A stretch of 64,000 bases of DNA from Trogon surrucura. Taxonomy: Eukaryota; Chordata; Aves; Trogoniformes; Trogonidae. Where the stretch lies: contig CM036658.1 of assembly GCA_020746105.1 (NCBI GenBank), positions 30,653,099 through 30,717,098 of the forward strand, in the 5' to 3' direction. The number at the start of each line of letters is the position of its first letter. Positions within the stretch are counted from its first letter, which is position 1. The translations under genes and the position numbers were made by a program. This document shows positions 11,076-23,480 of the stretch, piece by piece. The notes beneath the pieces were generated by a model that searched no databases, had not been told where the DNA came from, and was given only the letters and a program-made list of their open reading frames with translations.

Positions 11076-13603
11076 AAACCTAAGAAAGGACCACAGTCCT
11101 TTCTGTGAAGAGATCCCCATAGTGAAAGAGAGCACAAACGTTTTTCTTCAGTTCTAACTTTTTAATTCCTTTTGGACCCCCAGCAAAATATAGCTTGTTC
11201 TGGTCAAAAATTTCCTGGGGCCATCTGTGCAAATGGTGGCGCACATCGTTACCCTGAATGGATGTGACAGTGCAAATACTAGAAGTGCATTGAGATGCAA
11301 TCTCTCAACAGCTGAACATCTTCAAACTTGGGTGAAGGACAGGAGACAACATCCTTTTAAGCAATTTAACATCACCGATGCCCTGTTCCTGTATGGCTTT
11401 GAATATGTACAAGGGATGACAGAGGTTTTCTTTCTCCATAGACAGTAACATTCCTCTGTTACAGGATATGCATTCATCTTCTGCTATCACCTTAGTGCTT
11501 AATTCCTCCTTTTGGCTACATATTGAAATATTTTTGGATGCTGGCTGGACCCATGGAAAGCTCGTTGTTTTTTATTCTGGTTGCTCAGCACAGAACTCAA
11601 GTGTCAGGCTTGGAGAGAGCAGTTTCTGCAAAGGGGCAAGACATTTAGTACTCTTTATTCTTTCCCACTAAATGAAATTTAAGGCTGTGGCTTTTGCCAG
11701 GACTCAGCTTGTAGCTGCCAGATCTGAGAAAGATGATTCGGTGGAGATTATGCTCACGATCAGTTGTGCTCTGACTTGAAGGGCTTCTCCATTGTCCATG
11801 GAGGGTCAGGTTCCTCGTTACTTCTCAGATCTGACCTGCAAGAAGTCACAATGACGAATTTGATATGCAAGAAATTAACTGGTGTGCCTCCAGATATAGA
11901 TATTCCTTCAAGCCTGAAGGTGCTGTTAAAAAGAAAAGAAGACAAGGAGAAACTTATAAAAATGTTACTTTAAACAGACAAAGTTAATAGTAAACAAAAT
12001 AGAATTGTGAAAGTTCATTCTATTTTTCATGAAAGCAAAATTCAAATAATTATGATATTCTGAAACTTGACCTTGTATTGTTGTATTTTATTATTGATAC
12101 AAGCCTTGGTTCTCTGCTGGGGTAAATGGATTTAACTTCAATGGTGTCTTTGGAATCACAATATATTACACCACCTGAGATACTGATTGTTACTCTTCTA
12201 GGTCTCAGAGTATATAGGGATCTTGAAATCAAAATTTTTTAATATTTTTATTGCTATTGTTTTTTTAAAAAGATTCTTAACCTACTTAACATAACAATTC
12301 AGCTTAACAATATGCTTTAGGGCACAAAATGAAACAAGAAATCCTGAGATCTTACACAGTGATATACTAAGCATTTGAAAAAAAAATCTAAGAACCCAGG
12401 CTTAATTTAATGTGAGACTGTGGATTTTAATCCCCGTTCTCAAATTAAACAGAAAGTGAATTAAGCAGAAGTTTCTCACCTGACAGGTAAGTTTCCTTAT
12501 CACTATAATACTATACAAAATTTTGATTTGGGTCTTTCACATTGCCTTTTGTGAAACTTCTTCAATTGGTATAAAAGTCCTAGGGTCAATAAAAGAGAAT
12601 AATTTTCCAAACTAGTGCTGATGTTCACTGACTCACTGAATTACCTTCCTGTGTTTATGAGACAAGATAAAGCAGCATCAAAAAGAGAAACCTTGGGATA
12701 CTTACCTTGTGGTAGCTAGGGCACTAAGTTGGGTTAAATGATCAAATTCCCACCTCCCGAGGAAAAGAATGAGAACTTCTTCCAGTGTTAGTCATTTACA
12801 CCCAGAGCTAAATACTGCAAGGATCAGGGATGAAAATTACTTCTTTGCCATTAGTTTTATGAATCTAGCCCTTCATTCACATTTCCTCTTATTTCATATT
12901 GACTGGAATAGTTCAATTTGGTAAAGAGTAGGAGTAGGACAGCATTTCACTTTGGCAGAGAAAAAAGAGAATCTGAAGTTGGTGTGCTGCCTTTTTTATA
13001 TTTTTTCCCATAACTAAAACAAGATATTGATTATTCAGGGAAACTTGTTTAATATTCAATTAATATCAATCTATGAGAAAACTGGCATGGAAGGAAATTA
13101 TTTTCATGTTCACCTCTTCAGGGCTTGGCTCACATTGTTAATATAAAACATGAGTATTCTGAGCACCTGCTAGCAGCTTATTTTTTAACTGAAGATCACC
13201 TTCATGTCATTAAAACCACACAACCATTTTTCAGCTGTCACAGTTTCTGTCTTCAACTACGTCTGGGCTAATGATTTGTGTACGTATTTGTGTATGTAGC
13301 TCACAAAAATCACAAAAAAAGATGGTACTGCTATTGAACTCAGCTTAATGCTCACAAAACAGAATGAATACAGTACAACAAACATATGTAAAACTACTAC
13401 TACTAATAATAATTGTCAAAAAAGAAATAATGCAAATAATATTTGTTCTCTGTCAGAAAAGAGTTGTTCCTGAAACTTATTCTGAATACAGTACAATACA
13501 ACACAGAACAGCTACAGGCATGAAAAAAAAATATAAATTTGTTTTTCTCCTCTGGCTTGCAATTCATAATCATGCTCAATATCATGACCACAAGACCAGT
13601 AAG

Positions 13604-14614
13604 TGATTTTCATGGGTTTGAGTCTGGTGGATTTTTTTTGTAAAAGTAGGGGTAGACTCGTGTGAAGCTTTAAGAGCCTCCCCCACTCCCAGGTAGGAGT
13701 CAGACTTGCCTCTGGCCAGGGCCAGGCCAGTCAGTGCCTCCAAGATCAAGGCATTTAAGAGGGGACCCCATTGTTCTTTCTCTCCCTTTTGGTTTCATCT
13801 CATTTTGTCTTTAGTACTGGGATGTTTTGTTTTTTTTTCTGTTGGAGGAGGGGGAGGTGAGAGGAGAACAGAGGAATATCCCCCTGAGAAGAAAGAGGAG
13901 GAGGAGTCCCAGAGGAGAAGGAGAGGGAGAAGGCTGCTGGAGCAGGACCTTTTCCTGAAGCCCATGGTGTCTGAGATGGCAGGAAGGGGATTGTGTGACA
14001 GCTGAGGGGATCAACAGAGGTGAGAATGTCCAGGATGCATTGGTTTGTGCAGAACCCCATGTGAGAGGGGAGAGAGATCGAGCATCAATGTGGGACACAC
14101 CCAAAGCAATCTGTGGCCCTGAAGGACTCATGAGGAGGAAGAGGATTGCCTCTTGTGAGGTGGACACTCCTCTGCAGGAAGGAGAGACTGCGAGGAACCC
14201 TCTTTCTCAAGGAGGAGCTGCCATGGACTATGAGTAAAGGCCAGATGGACCAAACCCCCACTCCCTCTCCTCTTGCACTATGGGAGGGAGGAGGTAGCCA
14301 GGAAGATGGGAGGGCTGGGGTGGGTGGCAAAGTGTATTTAAGATCAGGTCCTATTCATTGATGTATTCCTCTCACTATCTTACTTCGTAAATGGTGATGG
14401 TGAATTAAACCTATGTTTTTCTTCCCAAGTCTTTCTGGTTATTTACCTGTCATTTTAAATGGTAGATTATTACCCTCCCTACACTTAATCTCAAACCCTT
14501 GAGCATTTTTAATTGAATTGTCTCTCTCCACATCACTGTGGAAATGGGGGCCGGGGGAGAAGTGAGCTGGAGACTGCGTGTTTTTTTTTGTCTCAGTTGG
14601 CTTGAACCACGACA
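13604..14614 (+). mobile_element. Solo LTR of an avian endogenous retrovirus-like family, plus strand
   Basis: The left end shows GGGTTTGAG..TGGTGG, a G-rich stretch and a GTGAAGCTTTAAGAGC stretch. These line up in order with the reverse complement of the right end of the 19.2-20.3 kb LTR. A TATA-like ATTTAAGAGGGGA lies at 13753-13765. A second TATTTAAG is at 14333-14340, and the polyadenylation-type ATTAAA is at 14404-14409 in the context 'AATTAAACCTATG'. The right end closes with TTGAACCACGACA at 14602-14614, the typical terminal CA. A purine-rich run at 13843-13935 is part of the body. No internal gag/pol sequence flanks it, so it is a solo LTR. The left boundary (13604 or 13613) is uncertain and no clean target duplication is visible. 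The ORFs across it are shadows. Confidence 0.72.
14404..14409 (+). promoter_or_regulatory. LTR polyadenylation signal ATTAAA
   Basis: ATTAAA about 205 bases before the LTR end. Its context aligns with the AATAAATTAAAC block on the minus strand of the 51.0 and 57.1 kb copies. Assigned from position in the LTR only. Confidence 0.5.
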
Positions 14615-16057
14615 GTAGTGTATCAGGTATAGCTGGGTTCTTCTAGCATCTAATTCACTCATCAACCCACACTTGATTCATTCCCAGTCATACAACCACA
14701 TGACATCTGCCTTCATTTCAGCAACATTCTACCAAAGAAGAAAAGACCACTTTTTTTTTTGTTTTATTACATCTCTGCTAAAAGCACAGACTTCACTGTG
14801 AAAAATGTGTTGCACTTCTCCACTTAAAGCATTTCTTCAAGTTAGGAGGTAACTTGCTCAGTGAAAAATTCAGAATGTGGCAATGCCTCCATTAAATACA
14901 GAAGAAGCAGTTCCTCTTGCCACCTCCAAAAAAATTCAGTAACTACAAATCATTATTTTGCACATAAAGAAGTGAGGCACAGAGAGAAAATAGGCCAGCC
15001 ATTGAAAAATATGTCTGCTAGTTACAGATTCCTACCCTAAACTTTCTATTCTTTAGTTTTTGCTATTTTGACAGCAAGGCTTTACATGCAAATAACTGCA
15101 TTTAATTCACCATTACAAAATCCTTTCATTCCACCATACCTTGTCAATATCCTCACAGTGAAAAAACCCTGACCTTACTAGGGACCTAGAGTTCAGACAA
15201 TTTATAGGTGATCATATTGTTCACTCAGATCCCTTCTTCTCCCTTTCATTATTTTGGCAGTATCATCAGGTCATTTTCTTCCTTCTTCAGAGTCAGTATT
15301 TAGTTTCACAATACAGAGACTCATAGAAACCAATGTCCTTGTTTTAACTCTTTTTTTTCCACCAGGTGACTACTCTTCTATAATAAAATATTCTACTCCT
15401 CTGCCAGTATTACCCCCCCAAAAAAACATGTACTTATTTCTGTTTCCTTCTGTTTGTCACAATTTTCTTAAAAACTGAAAGTGAGACCATGACATCCTTC
15501 TCATAATCATGGCCATGATCATAGCATTACGGCACAGAGTACTATGCTGAAGATTATGGATGGAAAATATTAAGGGAAAAGACTACTAAGGGGAACCATC
15601 CTTTTACCTCAGACCTAGCAAAAGGGCCACGCATACACTGGTTAGCATAAATTGAACAGTGATTTACAGATTTGGTACAAAACAGGAAAATGATCAGGGA
15701 ACATTTATCCAAGCTTAGCTGAATAAGCAATAAATTTTGTTTTAAAGATACTCAGATACAGAGGTATCCAGGTTCAACTTATGCTATTTAAATAATAAAT
15801 GCAGTTTCATACTACAGTAGCATGATAGGAGGACATCAAGTAAATTATATAGAAAACATTTATCAACTTTGAACTTAGGAGTGCAGTCGTGACTGACAAT
15901 GATCACAGAAAAGGATACTTTAAATGCAGCTCTGTGCTGGGTCTATCTCTTATCAAGCAGAAGGAGAAAACAACTAAACTATGCACTTCACATTCAACTG
16001 AGGAAAAGAGATTTACTTGATTAATACCAAGCTACATATTTTTTTCAGGTTTTTTTT
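14615..16057. other. AT-rich unassigned DNA
   Basis: Stops throughout both strands and poly-T or poly-A runs (for example 14751-14761). No gene, RNA or repeat family recognised. Confidence 0.6.
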
Positions 16058-17048
16058 TTTCAGTATATCAGTAGAAAAAGGAAGACTACAGAAAATGTGA
16101 GCCTACCAATGAATGAGGTAGGTGCCCTAGTGGCAAAAGACACAGAGAAAGTGGAGTTATTGAATGCCTTCTGTGCTTTGGTCTTCACTGCTAAAGGCAG
16201 GCCTCATGACTGCCAGACCCTGGAGGTAAGAGAAAAGGTCTGGAGAGAAGACTTTCTCTCATTAGAGGATGACCACTTAGTCACACTGGACATCCACAAA
16301 TCCATGGGCCCTGATGGGCTGCACCCCTGAGTGCTGAGAGAGCTTGCAGATATTATTGCTAGGGCACTCTCCATCATCTTTGAAACGTCATGGAAAACAG
16401 AAGTGTCTGGAGGAAGGCCAGTGCCACTCTAGTCTTCAAACAGGGTAAGAAGGACAACCCAGGAAACTACAGGCCAGTTAGTCTCACCTTTATCCCTGGA
16501 AAGGTGATGGGGTCAGTTAGTCTCACCTTTGTCCCTGGAAAGGTGATGGAACAAATAGTTCTCGAAGTCATCTCTACACATGGGGAAGAAAAGAAGGTTA
16601 TTGGGAGTGGTCAGCGTGGATTCACCGAGGGGAAGTCATGCTTGACCAATCTGATATTGACATCATAACTGGCATGTTCAAAGAGAAGAGAGCAGTTGAT
16701 GTAATCCACCTTGATTTCAACAAGGCTTTTGGCACTGTCTCCCACAACACCCTCATTAGGAAACTCAGGAAGTGTGTGTTGGATGAGCAGATAGTGAGGT
16801 GGATTGAGAGCTGGTTGAATGACAGAGCTCAGAGGGTCACAATCACCGGTGCAGGGTTGAGTTGAAGGCCTGTAACCAGCAGAACAGACTGCCCAGAGAA
16901 GTGCATTCTCCATCTCTGGAGATATTCAAAACCCTCCTGGATACAATCCTGTGTAATGTGCTCTGAGAAATCTTGCTTTAGCTGTGGAGTTAGACTAGAT
17001 TATCTCTGGACATCCCTTCCAACCCCAACCATTCTGTGATTCTGTGAA
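16058..17048 (+). mobile_element. CR1 LINE with RT core deleted
   Basis: Starts near 'QYISRKRKTTENV' (CR1 'YISSKRKTRENV') and runs through 'VELLNAFCALVFT', '[12 protein letters not shown]', '[15 protein letters not shown]' and palm motif A 'VIHLDFNKAFGTVSHN' to 'RVTITGAG' near 16857. There it jumps within about 25 bases to the extreme C terminus ('RLPRE..SPSLEIFKT'), losing motifs B and C and the thumb and connection region. The CR1 3' UTR (GAGTTAGACTAGATTATCTC) and ATTCTGTGATTCTGTG tail end it at 17048. There is a stop after 'DGLHP', a frameshift between the 16390 and 16638 frames, and a 39-base tandem duplication at 16475-16549. The element is dead. Confidence 0.93.
16475..16549 (+). repeat. 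In-frame 39-base tandem duplication inside CR1 RT
   Basis: CAGTTAGTCTCACCTTT..CCCTGGAAAGGTGATGG occurs twice, starting at 16475 and 16514, with one base difference (TATCCC versus TGTCCC). It duplicates the 'SLTF-PGKVM' peptide segment. Other CR1 copies in the window have a single copy here. Confidence 0.9.
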
Positions 17049-19185
17049 TTTACAAGTTTGATAAAACCACCTGAAAGATTATCCTAATTAACATCTCTAT
17101 TATTTGTGCTATTTTAACACAAAAAACATAATTTGGACATACATTGTTATCTGTCCTAAGTATACTAGCAGTGAGAGCATATGCCAAGCTATTATTTGTA
17201 CTCACATATTTTAGAGTATAACAAATGTTCCTGATGGAAAAAAAAAATCACATAGTAATAAATCCTCCTAAACATGGTACACATATTTTCCAGATATTGT
17301 TTAAATAGTAATGACATCTGTTTCAGGTACTCAGTTATATCTGAAAGATACAGAAATATTTAGATACAGATATAGGCCATCTATATTACCTTAGGTTTTT
17401 TATTCTTTTCAGATAAGATGCATTACTATGCTAATTTCTTCAGTAGAAAAAAAAAAAGTATTATTGAAAGAGAAGGGAATGTCTTTGAGGAGGTTTTTTT
17501 TCTTGTTGCTATTGTCCAAGAAATTTCCATCATGATCCCTGGTGCCTAGTTTTTTAGGTATCAATTTAACTAACAGATTTCGGAAGACACACAGCTTCAG
17601 TCAGAAGCCAGAACATTTCACTTAAGTGTATGTTTTATGACTAAAGGAATTCCACTTAGTGTAAAAACAGTGATTTTATCAAGTATTTCAGTTTTCGTTC
17701 AGCATTTTAACTGTACAATCCAATGTTAGCAGTTCTGTGCTTTGTGGTATTGCACTGTGGAAACATCTTTCTTTGTAAAAACTAAGCATCCAGTTCTAGA
17801 CAACACAGAATGTTAACAAATTATTTCTTTGTAATTCTTCCTTTTTTTTTTTTCTCAGAATCTCCAGAACACATATGTGTGATTGCTTCATTCTACTGTT
17901 TCTGTAAATAAGTCTATAAATAATTGCCAACGAACAAAGAACTCCCAATTACTTATTGGAAGGTTTTCTTCTTCTTTCAAAGCTTTGAAAGAGATTGTAA
18001 ACGGCATGAAAATCAAAATATCTAAATTTATACTTTTTTTTTCCTCTACATACTATAATTCATTTATATGTTGATAGCATGCATTAGCTTCTACAGTATT
18101 ATTATTCTTATTTTCTTGCTAGCTTCTCCTAACAACACTTCTTTAATGTTGTTTTCAAGTCCTCTGTTGTTCCAGCTTTGATATCTCTAGAGCCTTCTCT
18201 AAAACCAGTCCTATATACAGTTCTATAAAGATAATACTAAATAGTAATCTGTAAATGATGTCAGGGAGTATCTGATGAAGAATTTATTAAATATACTTAT
18301 CCAACTGAACTCATACTGCTTAAATATATTTGTAGAAGTTTACTGTCTTTGTGTGTTTGCACAACAAAATGAAGATCATCAGAATACTGTGTCTGAGAGC
18401 TACTCTACAATAACGTTTTTGTAATGAAAAATTAATGTTAATAGAAGCGCACAATAAATGTCAGGAACATTTTGCTTATCAATATATGAAACTCATAAAA
18501 TGTCATGTTTGTTACTTAACGACTTGCTGGGCAAATTGCTGTGGTGCTTGTCCTAACAATGTCCCAAACTGTTCAGATTTGAGACGAGAAATCTGTGGGA
18601 CTGGCAACATGAAATTAAGCCTTTTTTGTCAATACCACTAGTTTCCAAAACAGTTGACATGTAGTGAACCAAAACTACCAGGTGGTATCTTGACACCATA
18701 GAGGTCAACAGCCTACATTATGGATTGCCCTGATAAATGTCAAAAATATCAATGTCAAACGTCAAAAATATCAACTCTGACTAAAAAATGCTAAAAGGGT
18801 AAAGAATGGCACTCGAAAAAATGTCTGGCAGGCTTGTTCGCTGGCTAGGGGCACTCCTCTGCTAAGAAAAGTGTACATAAATTTAACTAGAGAAGTAAGA
18901 TGAAGTAAGTCAGCATGTACAGAAAGGATATACAAATAACATTTTTAAAAACCCTCATACATATTTTCAGCTGAGACAATGAATTTCTGTTGACCATTTT
19001 CAACTTTTATTTGCCTTTCTGGTCACCATACACTTAGATGCTGGAAAACTGTTTTGGAAATATCTTAAAGCACATCTTAAGACAGAAGTGGTTATGTCAA
19101 ATGTGCACACATTCCTAGGAAATGTATTTTGGATATGTTATGATACATCTTTCATGAGACAAGTAGTCACAAAATATATCTGGCA
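17049..19185. other. AT-rich unassigned DNA
   Basis: No gene recognised. A small direct repeat (GTCAAAAATATCAA at 18739 and again at 18761, 22-base period) is the only structure noticed. Confidence 0.6.
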
Positions 19186-20267
19186 CTTCTACTCAACTAG
19201 ACAGGGGGAGAAAAATATAACAAAGGGTCCACAGTTAGAGATAAGGACAAGGAGATCACTCACAGTTACTGTACTGAGTAAAACATACTCGATTTGGGGA
19301 AATTAATTAAATTTATTAACAATCAAATTGGAAAAGACTAATGATAAATAAAAACGGATCTTAAAAATAACACTTTCCCCCAACTCATCCCTTCTTTCCT
19401 GGTTTAACATCAATCTCAATTTATCCACCTCCACTTCCCGAGTGGTGCAGGGGGACAGGGAATGGGGCCTGTGGTTAGTTCATACGATGTTACTTCCACT
19501 GCTTCTTCTTCCTCCTTCTTCCTCCAGGGAAGGACTCCTCACTCTTCCCCTGGGCCATTGTGGGGGCCCTCTGACGGGAGAAAATCTTCACACACCTTCT
19601 CCAATATGAGTCATCTCATGACAGACAGTTCTTAACAAACAGCCCCAACATGAGTCTCTCTCTCCATGAGGCACAGCCCTTCAGGGGAAAGTGCTCCAGG
19701 ACAAGTCCCCTGGCGGTGTCGCAGGAGTCCTGTCAGCAAACTGCTCCGGCATGACCTTCTCTGTCTCTCCACAGGCTACAGGTCCTGCCAGGAGCCTGCT
19801 CCAGCGCGGGCTTCCTATTGGGGTCACATGGGTCCTTCAGGCACCCATCCGCTCTGGCACGGGGTCCTCTACGGACCACAGGTGAACACAACGTCACCTC
19901 CATGGGCTGCAGGGGGACAGCCTGCCTCACCATGGTCTTCACCACGACCCAGGGGACTCTGCTCCGGCACCTGGAGCACATTCTCCCCTCCTTCTTCACT
20001 GACCTTGGTGTCTTTACATATTCTCACTTATCTCTCTACCAGGTGTTGTGTGGCCCAGTTCCTTTTCCCACTCTTCTTAAATGTTTTCACAGAGGAGTTC
20101 CTATCCTGTCATCACTGACAGGCTCAGCCTTGGCCAGCAGTGGGCCTGTCTTTGGAGCCGCCTGGCATTGGCTCTGTCAGACTTAGGGGAAGCTTCTCGC
20201 AGCTTCTCACAAAAGCTGCCCTTACAGCCCCCCCGCTACCAAAACCTGTCCAGGCAAACCCAGTACA
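19186..20267 (-). mobile_element. Solo LTR of an avian ERV-like family, minus strand
   Basis: The plus strand shows the reverse complement of an LTR. An ACTCGATTTGGGGAAATTAA block and TTTATT (AATAAA on the minus strand, 19312-19317) are followed by a GC-richer body. Next comes CTTCTTAAATG at 20073-20083 (TATA-like CATTTAAGAAG on the minus strand), then CGCCTGGCATTGGCTCTGTC and GAAGCTTCTCGCAGCTTCTC. The right edge is CCGCTACCAAAACC..CCCAGTACA, so the minus-strand LTR begins TGTACTGGG at 20267. I recognise this body as a repeat common in bird genomes. The downstream edge (about 19186) is approximate. No gag/pol lies beside it. Overlapping ORFs on either strand, including the 150-codon one from 19666, are translated LTR and not proteins. 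Confidence 0.78.
19312..19317 (-). promoter_or_regulatory. LTR polyadenylation signal AATAAA (minus strand)
   Basis: TTTATT on the plus strand, in the same relative position as in the 51.1 and 57.2 kb copies. Confidence 0.5.
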
Positions 20268-23200
20268 GATATATATTTACTAGTTCCCAGAAAAGCTATT
20301 TTCTCAAAACAGTTAGCTTTGGCCTACATTTTTTCTTGGATTTGACTAACATGCACAGAAAAAAGCAAGAAATTATCAAGATGATGAAATCAACTTTTTG
20401 TATGCTAGTGTATGATACAAAATTTGAGCTTTATTTCATTTCAAAGGAAGAAGGAATAGGCTTCTAATGTAGAATTTCTTAAAAAGGAAGGCCTCTTACA
20501 TTTAAATGTTTGCTTATCAATGGCTCTAATAAGATATTTATGCATATATGTAAAGACAAACATATATACTTATGATAATTTACCTACTCTATGCACCTGT
20601 ATACATATAACGTATGTATATGTATTAATTTTCTTTTTTTTACTGTTTTGGGTTAGCTACAGTACAATATCCACAAGGCTAGAAGTAGATAGAGTACAGT
20701 TTGTAAATTACCTCCAAAGCCCTACTTCAAGTGGTGATTGTAGTAACAGCAGCAGTAGCTGAGCAACAAACGTGTAACTAGATTTAGTCTGTACAGAACC
20801 AGTCACAATTCAGCTTAGTTACATCCCTAGAAGAGATATGCTAATGACACTAAAGAAATTAATTTGATACACTGACAGTCACTCTAATATCTGGCGATAG
20901 CTCTTCAAGAGTAGATATTGATTGTTTAGCTGTAAGGTCTTAATACACTTAACTACATAAAAGGAAATTTAGGTTCACTTCCTGGTTTGGCTGCAGATTT
21001 CCCCCAAGATCCAAGAAATACTTTTGATAAACATGTTATAGTTAACAGCATTTTATTTGATTCTGTCCTTTTCACTCTCTGCAGATTTTTTCTTCGCCTT
21101 TTGAGAATGTAAATACTCTGAAACACTGAACCTACAAACACAGACACTAAACCAAATGAGTTTTCATGCTTGTTGGGGGCTCTTTATGCTATTGAAACAG
21201 AAACAAATAAACCCTACCTTACTAGTAGTAAACAAAAACCTGATTGACTCATCCTTCTGCTGAATATCCAAGGGGTGAGGATGCATGGCTAGGTAAATCT
21301 GAGGCCTACTTCTGCTTTTGCAAATTGAGGCTCTGTATCTGAGATATGCTAAGTGAATGTTCTATAATGACATGGGAAACAATACAGTCCAGGGAACCCA
21401 CCTACACCTTTTTTTTTTTTTTTTTTTTCTTAAAAATAGGCTTGTAAACATAAAAGCTAGATAATACGTGATACTATTTTAATCATTCTGCACTTATTTT
21501 GTCCTCTGTCATGTTGAGTCAAAGTAGATTTCATTAATTAGCTTTAAGGCACATCTGTGCCAAATAGAGGTAGAACAAAGATTAGAAAGAGATGAAAAAG
21601 ACAGTTAAGTGCCTAACAGAAATAACTTTCTATTTCTAATAATTAGTGAAAATTAGCTAATACTCTTGGGAAACAGGTTACAAAGTTTATGTATCTAGTT
21701 TAACACAAGCAATTACATAAAAAGCAAATAATGAAAAAAAAAATCTAGAGTATGAAATAGCTTTGCATTTGCAAAGAGTTGCCAAAAATGTCACATCCAG
21801 TACCTAGTATTGGGAAGTTTCCTATCAGTGTTGCACCTATTACCTCTTTGTTCAATCTAAGGACCTTGCCATCATTGCCTTCTTGCATTCTAGCTGTTGG
21901 CAGAAACTAAAAGAAATAGATCTGACAGGTTACGAAAGACACTCTGTACCTGACACATGTCCACGTTATTTCTGCAAAAATTCAGATTTCCTGTAGTTTA
22001 AATCAGTCAATTCCTGAAGCTGACTATAACAGAAAAACATGATGATAATACAAATCCCTGTGAACCTACACTCTCTAAAATAATTTCTTTGACTGTAATG
22101 GCATAATCTAGATAACACAGAATGGCAAAACGGAAAAACCTTTTCTCAGTCATAAAAGGAACATTAGTCTCAGGACAAATGAAAGTTCACACAGAATAGT
22201 TAAATGCTTTAAAGGATCTGCTATTATTTAAAAACTACGAGTTTAATGTTTCAATTTTCAGAATTTAGAGGTTTTCATATAATCACATCTTAAAGTGACA
22301 TGTGAATGGTTTGTAAATCACTTTTCACAGAGTACATCTTCCAGCTGACAGGTGTAACCTTTTCATATTCAGCCTGGAGCTAGGAAGAATGGATGATAAG
22401 TGAGCTGGCAGCTCTCCACTTGCTTATAAAAAAAAAAAAGTCTATGGGTGAAAGAAGCCATGTAGGAGACAATATAACTATCAATATTTCTGCTTTTTTT
22501 TGACATTTACTAATCTTTCATCTATTTCAAATTACCCAAACAATCCAGCAATCCTGTAGGATTAGGCCTACTGTGCAAGCCAAAAGGATTTACAAGACGT
22601 CAGAAAACGTCTGTAAATACTTGGGTGAAACCTTTCTGCAGGTTTGCCTATTGAAGGATTAAATAATTTATGATTCTAGCTGACAACATGCTGTTTACTA
22701 AAAAGTGCTTTACAGGATTTACTTTTTCCTTTATCATTTAGCACATTAATTTCACTGCCAGTAGAGATATGGATCTTTCTGAAACTACATTATCCTGTTC
22801 TCTCTACACATGCCAATGTGTCTAAAGGCTCACAATGATTCATCACTATTATGGTTAGCCAACACAGTCAAATTCACTTATTTATTTTTTTTACAAAAGA
22901 AAAGGATTTTCTGTGATGCCTCTGGTCACGGGAGGGTTCTGTCTTTACAGCTAGGAATTTTAGCTGCTAGAAATTAAGTAGCTAACAGCTGAATGTTGGG
23001 CAGAAGCCTATATGTGCAAGAAAGACCCTGAGGCCACGTACCAATGACATAGTGCTTATTATAAGTCTCCCCGTATCAGCAGCCTACTGAAAGACTTCCT
23101 GACCACCAGCTGCAGCCCTTTTCCATCACAAGGCACAATAGAAAAGGTTGGATCTACTGCTTGAGACTTCATGCACTGTGCAAGAAAAATACTGAAACTT

Positions 23201-23339
23201 CTACACATTCATTTACCAAGACTTAAGCAGCTATTTCCTTGCCGTTTGGAGGAAATCATAGTATCAGGAAGAAATCAAATGGAAATTGAATAGAAACAGC
23301 AAAATATGTTCCAAAAATGTAACAGAATATATTCTTAGA
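20268..23339. other. AT-rich unassigned DNA
   Basis: No gene or transposon recognised. It holds TA/TG-rich patches near 20560-20630 and a 20-base poly-T run at 21409-21428. Confidence 0.6.
21409..21428. repeat. Poly-T run (20 T)
   Basis: Uninterrupted homopolymer with no retroposed body recognised next to it. Confidence 0.9.
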
Positions 23340-23340
23340 T

Positions 23341-23480
23341 TGTTTAAAGGTCATTTAGATGTAGTGTTGTGTGACATGGTTTAGGTGTGGACTCTGTAGG
23401 GTAGGGTTATAGGTTGGACTTGATGATCCCAAGGGTCTTTTCCAACCTGAATGTTTCTACAATTCTATGATTCTATGAAT
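23341..23480 (+). mobile_element. CR1 LINE 3' end fragment
   Basis: Begins with TTTAAAGGTCATTTAGATG (end of ORF2, 'TFKGHLDV'). The 3' UTR follows with GGTTGGACTTGATGATCCCAAGGGTC and TTTTCCAACCTGAATG, and the tail is AATTCTATGATTCTATGA. The 'ACTTGATGATC' variant differs from the 'ACTAGATGACC' variant at 1-416, so it belongs to another CR1 subfamily. Confidence 0.92.

Larger units (their letters stand above)
7901..13603. other. AT-rich unassigned DNA with scattered simple repeats
   Basis: No gene or transposon recognised. Simple repeats inside it are listed separately. The most sequence-complex patch is 11190-11975, where two short plus-strand open stretches (11227-11448 and 11764-11973) occur in slightly less AT-rich DNA. 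Neither matches a protein I know, and no splice-flanked exon structure is convincing. Confidence 0.55.

Noticed and set aside
10966-11157. Small ORF with YIYMYVYACIY
   Set aside because: Translation of a TA/TG simple repeat.
13706-14361. Cluster of ORFs on both strands, including a Glu/Arg-rich one
   Set aside because: Explained by a purine-rich LTR body; the E/R-rich peptide is simple-sequence translation.
19666-20467. Overlapping plus-strand ORFs of 122-150 codons
   Set aside because: They lie mostly across a minus-strand LTR. GC-richer LTR DNA gives long chance frames; the frames disagree and show no domain.
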